DNA of 63,893 nucleotides from an uncultured Bacilli bacterium. Its GTDB lineage: Bacteria > Bacillota_I > Bacilli_A > RF39 > UBA660. A program made the position numbers and the translations under genes. Position 1 is the stretch's first letter. Each line of letters begins with the position of its first letter. The stretch spans positions 1 through 63,893 of the forward strand of contig CAKOLW010000005.1 of NCBI GenBank assembly GCA_934096405.1. The letters run 5' to 3'. The notes below the pieces were generated by a model. The model saw only the letters and a list, made by a program, of their open reading frames with translations, searched no databases and was not told the origin of the DNA. Of this stretch, positions 17,454-25,385 are shown piece after piece.

Positions 17454-18860
17454 ATGAATCAGACAAAAATTGGTAAATATTTATCTAAAAAGAGAAAAGA
17501 AAAAGGATTAACTCAGGTAGAGATGGCTAAGATTATTGGAGTTACTGATCGTGCAATATCTAATTGGGAAAATGGTAGAAGAATACCTGATGTAAGTTTA
17601 TTTAATAATATTTGTGAGGTATTAGATATTACAGTTAATGAACTAATAAATGGAGAAGATATTTCTAAAGATAAAGTTATAAGTAAGAATAATGAATCTT
17701 TGATTAAAGTGTTAAAGAATAATAAAAATAATAAAAGAAGGTTTATTTATGTATTAGGAATATCTATAGTGTTTGTGTTTACATTAATCTTTTGGAGTTA
17801 TAAGAGTATTTATCCTAAGATAGATATTTATAGTATTATATTAGATGCAGATGATCCTGATAAAGGTTTTAAAACTATTAAGAAGTTTACTTATGATAAT
17901 AGAGATTATTACTACTATGGTATTACTGGAGTTAGTCTGTGTGATATAAATGGAAAGTGTTATGAATTAGAATCTAGTTTGAAACATGGACAAACGAGTT
18001 TAACTAAAATTAATGAATATTTAGATAGTCAAGTAAATTTAGGGAATACTACTAGTGAATTTCTTTATGATGGTGGGACTACTATATATGGAAATGAAAG
18101 ATATCAAATAGCGATATGTAAAACTTTAGATGATAATAAAGATGTTTATATTGGATTAGATGATATGATTAATAATTTAAATGGTAAATATTGTGGACGA
18201 AGTGAAAATAAAGATAAGAGTTTTAAAAGAACATATTATGTAAGTAGTGCTTCTATAAGCGATGATAAAGAATTTAGCAAAGTACATTTAGTTCAAAGTG
18301 ATGGAGAGTCAGATTATGTTTTACTTAATATTACTAATAATTTAGTTGTTGGTAAGACTTATGAGTTTTCGTTTTTGGCTTTTGATGAGTTTGAAGATAC
18401 AATATCTAATTTATTTGAATATGCAACTATTATAGATATTAAATTAGCAGAAGAAGATATAAATGAAGATATTATTGTTAATGAAAAATATGAAAGTAAT
18501 GGAGAGTTAAATGAAGTAGATAATGTTAGTATGGAGATAATGGAGGGCACTTTAACAAAAGAGGGCGCTAGTGTAATAATAACTGATTTAAATAAAGATA
18601 AAAATGGATTTGGTTTATATTATAGAATAGATAAAAAAGAAAATGATGAGTGGAAACCATTGGAAATAATATGTGATAATTGTGCATTTAATGAGCCAGC
18701 ATACTTTGTTGATAGAAATAATAAATTAGTATTTCATATGAATTGGAAAGAATTATATGGACCATTAGATAAGGGATACTATAGAATAGTAAAAGATGTA
18801 TGTGTTGGTGAATTTTGTGAAAGTCATAAATATTTTTCAGTAGAATTTAAAATTGATTAA
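17454..18860 (+). CDS. HTH regulator fused to membrane anchor and extracellular domain
   Basis: 468 residues. An N-terminal XRE helix-turn-helix (about 4-62: IGKYLSKKRKEKGLTQVEMAKIIGVTDRAISNWENGRRIPDVS) is followed by one membrane helix (about 95-115) and a roughly 350-residue domain predicted outside the cell. This puts DNA binding and an outside sensor in a single chain, as in other membrane-bound one-component regulators of Bacillota. The ATG has AAGGGTGAG upstream. The external domain is not recognised. Confidence 0.75.
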   Translation: MNQTKIGKYLSKKRKEKGLTQVEMAKIIGVTDRAISNWENGRRIPDVSLFNNICEVLDITVNELINGEDISKDKVISKNNESLIKVLKNNKNNKRRFIYVLGISIVFVFTLIFWSYKSIYPKIDIYSIILDADDPDKGFKTIKKFTYDNRDYYYYGITGVSLCDINGKCYELESSLKHGQTSLTKINEYLDSQVNLGNTTSEFLYDGGTTIYGNERYQIAICKTLDDNKDVYIGLDDMINNLNGKYCGRSENKDKSFKRTYYVSSASISDDKEFSKVHLVQSDGESDYVLLNITNNLVVGKTYEFSFLAFDEFEDTISNLFEYATIIDIKLAEEDINEDIIVNEKYESNGELNEVDNVSMEIMEGTLTKEGASVIITDLNKDKNGFGLYYRIDKKENDEWKPLEIICDNCAFNEPAYFVDRNNKLVFHMNWKELYGPLDKGYYRIVKDVCVGEFCESHKYFSVEFKID

Positions 18861-18899
18861 GTTCTACTTTTTCTATATAATATTCTTAGTGGTGGTAGT

Positions 18900-20405
18900 A
18901 TGGATATAAAGAGTATTAAAAAAGAAGCAAGAAAGAATGTAAAAAGAAATTATTTTAAGAAAGTATTAATTGTGTTTTTATGTTCATTACTAGTATATGG
19001 TAAAGTTACTTATACTAATATATTAGATGTAGATTTAACTAATAAAACAAATTTAGATTTAATTAATAAGTATGATATTAAAACTAATACTGAGATTTTA
19101 GATGAACTTCTAGATAAAACTAATAAAGAAAAGAAAATAGAAGAAGAAATATCTAAAAGATATACTAAGGGTGTACTTTCTCTTTTTATTAATGAATTAA
19201 CTGAAACAAAGAGTCTTATATTTACATTATTAAATGGTGTAAATAAGATACTTGGTGGTAGATTATCTTCTGCAGTTATTATATTTTTATCTACAATTGT
19301 TTTATATTTTATTAAGAATTTTATATTAAAACCTTTAGTAGTGGGTAAGAAAAGATATTTTTTAGAAGAGAATACTTATAATAAGACTAAAATGGAGAGA
19401 GTTGTTTATCCATATAAGAAAAAGAAGATGTTTAGTATATCTTGGATATTATTTGTTAGAGATATTTATTTGACAATATGGAGTTTAACAATAGTTGGAT
19501 ATTTTATAAAGAAATACGAGTATATGATGATAGAGTATATTTTAGCTGAAAATCCTAATATTAAGTTAAAAGATGCTTTTAGAATTAGTAAAGATATGAC
19601 TTATGGGTATAAGTGGGATATGTTTAAGTTGGATATATCTATATTATTATGGAGATTACTTAGTGTAGTGACTTTTGATTTATTAAATATATTTTATACT
19701 AATGTTTATAGAGAAAGTATATATTTAGAAGTATTTAATAGATTAAGAAAAGATTATAAGAATGAATTATTAAATGATAAGTTACTTTATGAAAATAAAG
19801 ATAATCTTAGTGTTTATCCTGATGTGTGGAGTAAGTTTACTATTAAAGTTGGTGAAAGAAAAGAATATTCTTTAATAAGTTATATATTATTCTTCTTTAC
19901 ATTTAGTTTTGTAGGTTGGATATGGGAAGTTGGTTTACATTTGATAAATGATGGAGTATTTGTTAATCGTGGTACGATGCATGGACCTTGGATACCTATT
20001 TATGGAATAGGTGGTGTGTTAATACTTTTGTTATTAAAGAAATATTATAATAATCCTTTTAAACTTTTTGTGGCATCTTTTATATTATGTGGTATAGTAG
20101 AATACTTTTTTGGATGGGTACTTGAAACATTTATACATATGAGATATTGGAATTATAGTGGGTATTTTATAAATATTAAAGGAAGAGTATGTTTAGAAGG
20201 ACTTATTGTATTTGGATTGGGTGGAGTTGGATTTACATATATCTTTGCGCCTATATTAGATAATTTCTATAAAAAAATAAATGATAAGTTTAAGAAAGTA
20301 TTGTGTACAATATTAATAAGTGTATTCCTGGTTGATTTATTTATATCTAATTTTGTATATCCGAATACTGGGAAAGGTATATCGAGTGAAGTGAAGAGTA
20401 GATAA
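18900..20405 (+). CDS. Membrane protein: DUF975-like domain plus CmpB-type putative ABC permease domain
   Basis: 501 residues. The N-terminal part (about 1-290) has membrane helices and LKDAFRISKDMTYGYKWDMFKLDISILLW, as in DUF975 proteins. The C-terminal part (about 315-495) has WIWEVGLHLINDGVFVNRG, MHGPWIPIYGIGGV and FGWVLETFIHMRYWNYS, as in the 'putative ABC-transporter type IV' (CmpB) family. GGTGGTAG precedes ATG 18900. The fusion is plausible in this lineage; transported substrate, if any, is unknown. Confidence 0.72.
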   Translation: MDIKSIKKEARKNVKRNYFKKVLIVFLCSLLVYGKVTYTNILDVDLTNKTNLDLINKYDIKTNTEILDELLDKTNKEKKIEEEISKRYTKGVLSLFINELTETKSLIFTLLNGVNKILGGRLSSAVIIFLSTIVLYFIKNFILKPLVVGKKRYFLEENTYNKTKMERVVYPYKKKKMFSISWILFVRDIYLTIWSLTIVGYFIKKYEYMMIEYILAENPNIKLKDAFRISKDMTYGYKWDMFKLDISILLWRLLSVVTFDLLNIFYTNVYRESIYLEVFNRLRKDYKNELLNDKLLYENKDNLSVYPDVWSKFTIKVGERKEYSLISYILFFFTFSFVGWIWEVGLHLINDGVFVNRGTMHGPWIPIYGIGGVLILLLLKKYYNNPFKLFVASFILCGIVEYFFGWVLETFIHMRYWNYSGYFINIKGRVCLEGLIVFGLGGVGFTYIFAPILDNFYKKINDKFKKVLCTILISVFLVDLFISNFVYPNTGKGISSEVKSR

Positions 20406-20438
20406 TATTCTTCATTTTTGTTATAATATATGTAGGAG

Positions 20439-21317
20439 ATGATAAAGATAAGCAAAGTTTATTTTATTAAGAATATTACTAAAGAGAATGTAGTAAGAAT
20501 CTATGAAGAATTAAATAAAGAATTAAAGGGAAATGTAGCTGTTAAAGTTCATTCTGGAGAAGACGGTAATCAAAATTATTTGAGACCAGAATTTTTAGTA
20601 CCAATTATAGAGAAAGTTAATGGTACTGTAGTCGAGTGTAATACTGCTTATGAAGGTGCTAGAAATACTACAGATAAACATAAGGAATTAATGGATAAAC
20701 ATGGTTGGAGTAAATACTTTAATGTTGACATTATGGATAGTGAAGGAGATATTTGTTTAGATATTCCTAATGGTAAGGTAATTAAAAAGAATTATGTAGG
20801 AAGTCATATTAAGAATTATGATTCTATGTTAGTTTTATCACATTTTAAAGGACATCCTATGGGAGGATTTGGAGGGGCTTTAAAGCAACTTTCAATCGGA
20901 TGTGCATCAAGTTATGGTAAGAGATATATTCATTGTGCAGGAAAAGAAAATGGTAGTTATGAAGATATGTTTCATGTAGAACAAGATAAGTTTTTGGAAT
21001 CAATGGCTGATGCTGCTTCTAGTATAACTAATTTATTTAAAGATAATATTGCTTATATAAATATAATGTGTAATATGAGTGTTGATTGTGATTGCTGTGC
21101 AGTAGCAGAAGATCCTTGTATGAAAGATATTGGAATACTTGCTAGTGTTGATCCTGTAGCTCTAGATAAAGCTTGTATTGATTTAGTATATAATAGTAAT
21201 GATCCAGGAAGAGATCATTTAGTAGAAAGAATTGAATCTAGAAATGGTGTTCATATGATAGATAGTGCTCAAGAATTGGGTGTTGGAAGTATTCAATATG
21301 AATTAATAGAATTATAG
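20439..21317 (+). CDS. DUF362-domain protein
   Basis: 292 residues: VKVHSGEDGNQNYLRPEF, ECNTAYEGARNTT, SHFKGHPMGGFGGALKQLSIG and cysteine-rich CNMSVDCDCCAVAEDPCMKDIG are typical of the DUF362 family (proteins sometimes linked to iron-sulfur chemistry; reaction unknown). The ATG at 20439 directly touches AGGAG, which is too close. Homologues begin around SKVYFI, so initiation at the ATA at 20448 (9 nt after AGGAG) is a real possibility. An extended -10 (TGTTATAAT) ends at 20427. The next gene begins 8 bp downstream. Confidence 0.8.
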   Translation: MIKISKVYFIKNITKENVVRIYEELNKELKGNVAVKVHSGEDGNQNYLRPEFLVPIIEKVNGTVVECNTAYEGARNTTDKHKELMDKHGWSKYFNVDIMDSEGDICLDIPNGKVIKKNYVGSHIKNYDSMLVLSHFKGHPMGGFGGALKQLSIGCASSYGKRYIHCAGKENGSYEDMFHVEQDKFLESMADAASSITNLFKDNIAYINIMCNMSVDCDCCAVAEDPCMKDIGILASVDPVALDKACIDLVYNSNDPGRDHLVERIESRNGVHMIDSAQELGVGSIQYELIEL

Positions 21318-21325
21318 GAGGTATT

Positions 21326-22273
21326 ATGAATAATATAACTATTATAGGCGGTGGAGTTTTAGGTAGTCAAATAGCTTTTCAAAGTGCATACTCTGGAAAG
21401 AAAGTTACTATTTGGTTAAGAAGTAAAGAAAGTATAGATAGAACTACACCTAAATTAGAACATATTAAATCTTGTTATATAGAAGCTATTGAAGAAATGG
21501 ATAAATCTATAAATAATTGGTGTAATGGTATAAGTGATGTAGATAATTTTAATAAAGAAGAATGTTTAAAGAAAGTAGAAGATGCTTTTGTTAATATTAG
21601 AATAGAATTAGATATGAAAGAAGCTTTAAAAGATGCTGATTTAGTTATAGAATCTATGACAGAAGATATTAATACTAAGAAAGATTTATTTATTAAAATG
21701 AGTAAGTTATTAGACGAGAAGACTATTTTAGTTACTAATTCTTCTACTATATTGCCAAGTAAATTAAGAAACTATACTGGAAGAAGTGATAAGTTTTTAA
21801 GTTTACATTTTGCGAATACTATTTGGAAAAATAATATAGTGGAAGTTATGAAACATGATAAAACTAGTGATGATAGTTTTAATAAAGTAATAGAATTTTC
21901 TAAGGAAATTAGAATGATACCGCTTCCTTTACTTAAAGAGAAAAGTGGGTACTTACTTAATTCTATGTTAATTCCACTTTTGTTTTCAGCCTTGGATTTA
22001 TATGTCAATGGAGTAAGTGATTTTAAAAGTATTGATGAAGCTTGGACTAAAGGTACTGGTTCACCTAAAGGACCTTTTAGAATATTAGATACTGTTGGAC
22101 TTAAGACTGCATATGAAATAGTTAATATGTATGTTAAAACGCCTTCCTTTTTAGCACCTTATAATTTTAAGGGAATGGCTAAGTTGTTGAAACAATATAT
22201 TGATGAAGGCAAGTTAGGTGAAAGTACTGGGATTGGGTTTTATGAATATGTGAAAAGTGATAAAAATAATTGA
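21326..22273 (+). CDS. 3-hydroxyacyl-CoA dehydrogenase-like oxidoreductase
   Basis: 315 residues. N-terminal NAD-binding fold with ITIIGGGVLGSQIAFQSA (GxGxxG variant), DADLVIESMTEDINTK, then VTNSSTILPSKL and LSLHFANTIWKNNIVEVMKHDKT, and the C-terminal helical domain with GTGSPKGPFRILDTVGL. This matches the HAD/HBDH family that oxidises 3-hydroxyacyl-CoA with NAD+. Start has AGGAGGT. Probably co-transcribed with the DUF362 gene. The promoter of the next leader unit overlaps its stop. Confidence 0.88.
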   Translation: MNNITIIGGGVLGSQIAFQSAYSGKKVTIWLRSKESIDRTTPKLEHIKSCYIEAIEEMDKSINNWCNGISDVDNFNKEECLKKVEDAFVNIRIELDMKEALKDADLVIESMTEDINTKKDLFIKMSKLLDEKTILVTNSSTILPSKLRNYTGRSDKFLSLHFANTIWKNNIVEVMKHDKTSDDSFNKVIEFSKEIRMIPLPLLKEKSGYLLNSMLIPLLFSALDLYVNGVSDFKSIDEAWTKGTGSPKGPFRILDTVGLKTAYEIVNMYVKTPSFLAPYNFKGMAKLLKQYIDEGKLGESTGIGFYEYVKSDKNN

Positions 22274-22298
22274 AGTTGTTTGAATAATTTGATAAAAT
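22270..22298 (+). promoter_or_regulatory. Promoter of leader unit 1
   Basis: TTGAAG (22270-22275), 17-bp spacer, TAAAAT (22293-22298). Transcription would begin near 22305, only about 10 nt before the leader ribosome site. Confidence 0.6.
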
Positions 22299-22326
22299 TG
22301 ATACATAAGATATGAAGGAGTAATTG

Positions 22327-22471
22327 AACTATGAGAGAAATAATTTTCTTCGAATTAGGTACCAAACTTGGTACGAATTTCGGGGGGGGTTAAAAATAAT
22401 GCCTCTCATAGTTTTTTCGTTATATTAAATTCATAGGCATCAGTCTATGAGTTTTTTAGTGCTCTAAAAAA
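22327..22471 (+). promoter_or_regulatory. Attenuator-like leader RNA 1 with nested hairpins
   Basis: Stem 1: 22327-22337 with 22403-22413, 11 perfect pairs followed by six T, enclosing the leader ORF. Stem 2: 22427-22436 with 22445-22454 plus T run. Stem 3: TTTTTTAG (22452-22459) with CTAAAAAA (22464-22471), just before GGAGG (22473) and ATG 22484. The 3' arm of stem 1 (CTCATAG) can also pair with the 3' arm of stem 2 (CTATGAG), giving mutually exclusive folds. The same design recurs at 61829-61980. Confidence 0.6.
22331..22393 (+). CDS. Leader peptide 1 (20 codons, ends TNFGGG)
   Basis: ATG follows AAGGAG (22315-22320) at 10 nt. The peptide is MREIIFFELGTKLGTNFGGG. A second copy at 61833-61898 aligns codon by codon without gaps; substitutions include R/K, I/V and a silent Phe change, and the C-terminal TNFGGG is identical. 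It uses ACC, ACG, TTC and GGG codons that are rare in this AT-rich sequence. Its G8 tract is at 22382-22389. The start codon lies in the 5' arm of a terminator-like stem, so translation and RNA folding exclude each other. Interpreted as a regulatory leader; a secreted or signalling peptide is less likely since it has no signal sequence. Confidence 0.55.
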   Translation: MREIIFFELGTKLGTNFGGG

Positions 22472-22483
22472 TGGAGGCAAAAG

Positions 22484-24013
22484 ATGAAGGAAAGAAAATA
22501 TGCTTTGTTTGGAATAATTACAACAATAATTTTAATAATTGGAACTACACTAGCATACTTTAAATTTCAAGTATTTGGAAATAAAAAAGTAATAAATGTG
22601 GAATCAACTAACTTACAAATAATATTTAATAATGGAGATAGTACATTTGAAGGAAATGCTTTAGAACCAGGTAATTATGATGAAATAAAGACATTTAGTG
22701 TTAAAAACGAAACAGATACAGAGTTTAAATATAATATAATAATAAAAGATTTAATAAATACATTTGTAACAAAAGGTTATTTAGTATATAAAATAACTAA
22801 TACATCAAATAATGGAGGATACAGTATGAATGATTTTGAAGATATACCAAAATCATCAATAGCTTTAGATATAGGACTAGCATATAATATAACTATTCCA
22901 TCAGGAGTAACACAGGATTATACTATAGAGATAAAGTATTTAAATGATTCAAGTTATGACCAATCAGATGATATGGAAAAAGAAGTATCAGGTAGTATTT
23001 ATATATCAAAAGGGACAGAACCAACATTTATAACAAAAATATTAGAACAGAATAAAACAATAAGTGAAAGAACTAATTTTAAAGTAACCAATACAGAAAC
23101 AACAACAGGAACAATATATAAAACAAATAAAACAGAAGATGGAAGTGAAGTATATTATTATTCAGGTAATACAATAGATAATTGGGTTAAGTTTGGAAAG
23201 TATACAACAGATGATACTTCAAGCAAGAAATTATGGGAATCTGGAGACGATATGTACTGGAGAATAATAAGAACAAATGAAGATGGGAGTGTAAGACTAT
23301 TATATTCTGGAACGAGTCCAGATACAACAGAAGGCTATATAGGAACCTCAGTATTTAGTAATTCAACTAAAGATCCATTGTATGTAGGTTATATGTATGG
23401 AACAAGTGGATCTTTAGAAAGTAATAGAACAAATGAAAATGATAGTACAATAAAAACTGTAATTGACAAATGGTATCAAAATAATTTACTTACTGATTAT
23501 GATAAATATATAAGTAAAGATGCAATATATTGTAATGATAGAAATGCTAGTACTTACGCTTTAGAAGGAACTTATCATTTTAATACATACTCTAGAATTG
23601 AACAAGGCTCATCTACTTTAAAATGCGAAAATAAAAGTGATTCATTTAGTTATAATAATACAAGTGCAAAATTAAAATATCCTATAGCATTAGTAACTGC
23701 GGATGAATTAAATTTTGCTGGGGGATATCTTGAAATTGCAGCTGAAGGAGCTTATTTCACAGTTAATAGGAATAATCTTTCAATTACTAATACACTATTT
23801 TGGTGGACAATGAGCCCTTGGGGACTATATACTACAATGGCAGATATTTTAAGAGCAAATAATAAGGGAACTATTGGAGGAAATGGCTCATTTATTAATA
23901 CTATAGCTGTAAGACCTGTTATATCTATATCTTCATGTGCAATAGTTAAATCTGGTAATGGTACGGCTGAGGAACCATATGAAATTGATTATACTAATAG
24001 TTGCAAGGGTTAA
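22484..24013 (+). CDS. Exported surface protein: TasA/camelysin-like N-terminus plus DUF6273-like C-terminus
   Basis: 509 residues. N-terminal signal/anchor (about 6-24) ending in TTLAYF, then a beta domain with ESTNLQIIFNNGD...EPGNYDEIKTFSVKN, as in TasA/camelysin-type proteins. From about 190 comes the region shared with the protein at base 1 (ERTNFKVTNTETTTGTIYK, YYYSGNTIDNWVKFG, YMYGTSGSLESNRTNEN), ending FWWTMSP...IAVRPVISIS (DUF6273-like). No sortase motif or C-terminal helix. GGAGG lies 6 nt before the ATG. Expression is probably gated by the leader unit upstream. Confidence 0.8.
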   Translation: MKERKYALFGIITTIILIIGTTLAYFKFQVFGNKKVINVESTNLQIIFNNGDSTFEGNALEPGNYDEIKTFSVKNETDTEFKYNIIIKDLINTFVTKGYLVYKITNTSNNGGYSMNDFEDIPKSSIALDIGLAYNITIPSGVTQDYTIEIKYLNDSSYDQSDDMEKEVSGSIYISKGTEPTFITKILEQNKTISERTNFKVTNTETTTGTIYKTNKTEDGSEVYYYSGNTIDNWVKFGKYTTDDTSSKKLWESGDDMYWRIIRTNEDGSVRLLYSGTSPDTTEGYIGTSVFSNSTKDPLYVGYMYGTSGSLESNRTNENDSTIKTVIDKWYQNNLLTDYDKYISKDAIYCNDRNASTYALEGTYHFNTYSRIEQGSSTLKCENKSDSFSYNNTSAKLKYPIALVTADELNFAGGYLEIAAEGAYFTVNRNNLSITNTLFWWTMSPWGLYTTMADILRANNKGTIGGNGSFINTIAVRPVISISSCAIVKSGNGTAEEPYEIDYTNSCKG

Positions 24014-24324
24014 AATTTTTTTAAAATTATAAACTTAATAGTTTACTATATATAATTTAGAATTATAATATTTATTATTATTTTGTAATATTATATTATA
24101 ATCTTTTAATTTTGTTTTTTTGCTAATAATGTTAATTAATTATAAGTAAATTTTTTCAATGTTATTTTATATTTTTAATATTTTTGTGTTGTTTACATAT
24201 ACTTTTAAAGATAATTTTATTATCTTAGTGATTAGTTTGAATAGTGATTAGACTGAAAATAAAAAAATAATTTATAATTATTTTATGAGCATAATTATTT
24301 GTTTTTAATAATTATAAAATTGTA
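24014..24324 (+). other. AT-rich intergenic region
   Basis: About 310 bp with almost no G or C. I find no ORF, RNA or clear hairpin; the surface-protein transcript must end here, but no GC stem with a T run is evident. The downstream promoter begins at 24325. Confidence 0.6.
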
Positions 24325-24353
24325 TTGACAAACAAATTATCGGTTGGTATAAT
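24325..24353 (+). promoter_or_regulatory. Consensus sigma-A promoter
   Basis: TTGACA (24325-24330), 17-bp spacer, TATAAT (24348-24353): a perfect match, 26 bp before the ATG of the HAD-family gene that leads the priA-fmt cluster. Confidence 0.85.
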
Positions 24354-24378
24354 TTAGATATGCTTAGGAGGAAACTAT

Positions 24379-24861
24379 ATGAAAAGATTATTTATTGATT
24401 TTGATGGAGTAATACTTGATACTATGACTATCTTATATGAAGAAGCAAGAAGACAAGAATATGATGTGAATGATACAGAATTTTATAAAAATTTTAATTT
24501 TAAATGTATATTAAAAGATAAATATATTATTAATGATAGTATTAATTGTATTCAAAGAATAATTGATTCTAACAAATTTGAAGTGAGTATTTTAACTCAT
24601 TGTAATAGTATTAAAGAAGGCAGTGATAAAGTTAAGTATATTAGAAAACATTTTAAAGATATTACAGTTATTATATGTCCTAAAGATATTTCTAAAACTA
24701 AAATGGTTCATACTGAAGGTGCGATACTTGTAGATGATTATGCTGGAAATTTGAGAGAGTGGGAAAGTGAAGGTGGAATACCTGTTAGATTTTCTACTAA
24801 ATTAAATAGTAAAGGATTTAAGGTTATTGATAGATTAGATAGCCTTTTGGAAATGTTTTAA
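24379..24861 (+). CDS. HAD-superfamily 5'-nucleotidase-like protein
   Basis: 160 residues. Motif I LFIDFDGVILDT, motif II SILTHCNS, and motif III/IV region K...GAILVDDYAGNLREWE fit the HAD fold, closest to deoxyribonucleotidase/NT5C-type small HAD enzymes. AGGAGG precedes the ATG. It is followed after 2 bp by an MBL-fold hydrolase, at the head of a housekeeping operon. Confidence 0.75.
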   Translation: MKRLFIDFDGVILDTMTILYEEARRQEYDVNDTEFYKNFNFKCILKDKYIINDSINCIQRIIDSNKFEVSILTHCNSIKEGSDKVKYIRKHFKDITVIICPKDISKTKMVHTEGAILVDDYAGNLREWESEGGIPVRFSTKLNSKGFKVIDRLDSLLEMF

Positions 24862-24863
24862 TT

Positions 24864-25385
24864 ATGAAGATAGATAAATTAATATTAAATCCATTAGATA
24901 ATAATACTTATTTTATAATCAACAATAATGAAGTTATAGTTGTTGACCCAGCAGAAGATACTATTAAGATACAAGAATATTTAGATAAAAATAAGCTTAA
25001 AATATGTGCGATATTTATAACACATTATCATTATGATCATATTGGTTCACTTGAGTATTTAAAAGAAAAATATAAAATTAAAGTATATGATTATACTACT
25101 ATAGGAAGTTTTAAAGAAATAGGATTAAAATTTAAGGTTATTCCTAGTAAAGGACATTCTATGGATAGTGTTAGTTTTTATTTTGAAAAAACTAAAGATT
25201 TATTTGTGGGAGATTTTGTGTTTTATGAAAGCATTGGTAGGATGGATTTAGAAGGAGGTAGTGAAGAAGAAATGTACTATAGTTTAAATGAACTTAAAAA
25301 ATTTGATAAAGATACGAAATTATATCCCGGACATGGAATTAGTACAACTTTAGAACATGAACTTCTTTATAATCCATATATATGA
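24864..25385 (+). CDS. MBL-fold metallo-hydrolase (glyoxalase II-like)
   Basis: 173 residues. Metal-binding motif THYHYDHIG (HxHxDH), VVDPAED, GHSMDSVSFYF, VGDFVFYESIGRMDL and final LYPGHG supply the seven usual metal ligands. It resembles the short YcbL/YqgX-like hydroxyacylglutathione hydrolases; substrate uncertain. The stop overlaps the priA start. Confidence 0.88.
   Translation: MKIDKLILNPLDNNTYFIINNNEVIVVDPAEDTIKIQEYLDKNKLKICAIFITHYHYDHIGSLEYLKEKYKIKVYDYTTIGSFKEIGLKFKVIPSKGHSMDSVSFYFEKTKDLFVGDFVFYESIGRMDLEGGSEEEMYYSLNELKKFDKDTKLYPGHGISTTLEHELLYNPYI

Noticed and set aside
22382..22389. G8 tract as a simple sequencing error
   Set aside because: The same eight-G run occurs in both unlinked leaders in the same codon context, so it is real in the consensus; length variation between cells is still possible and is reported.
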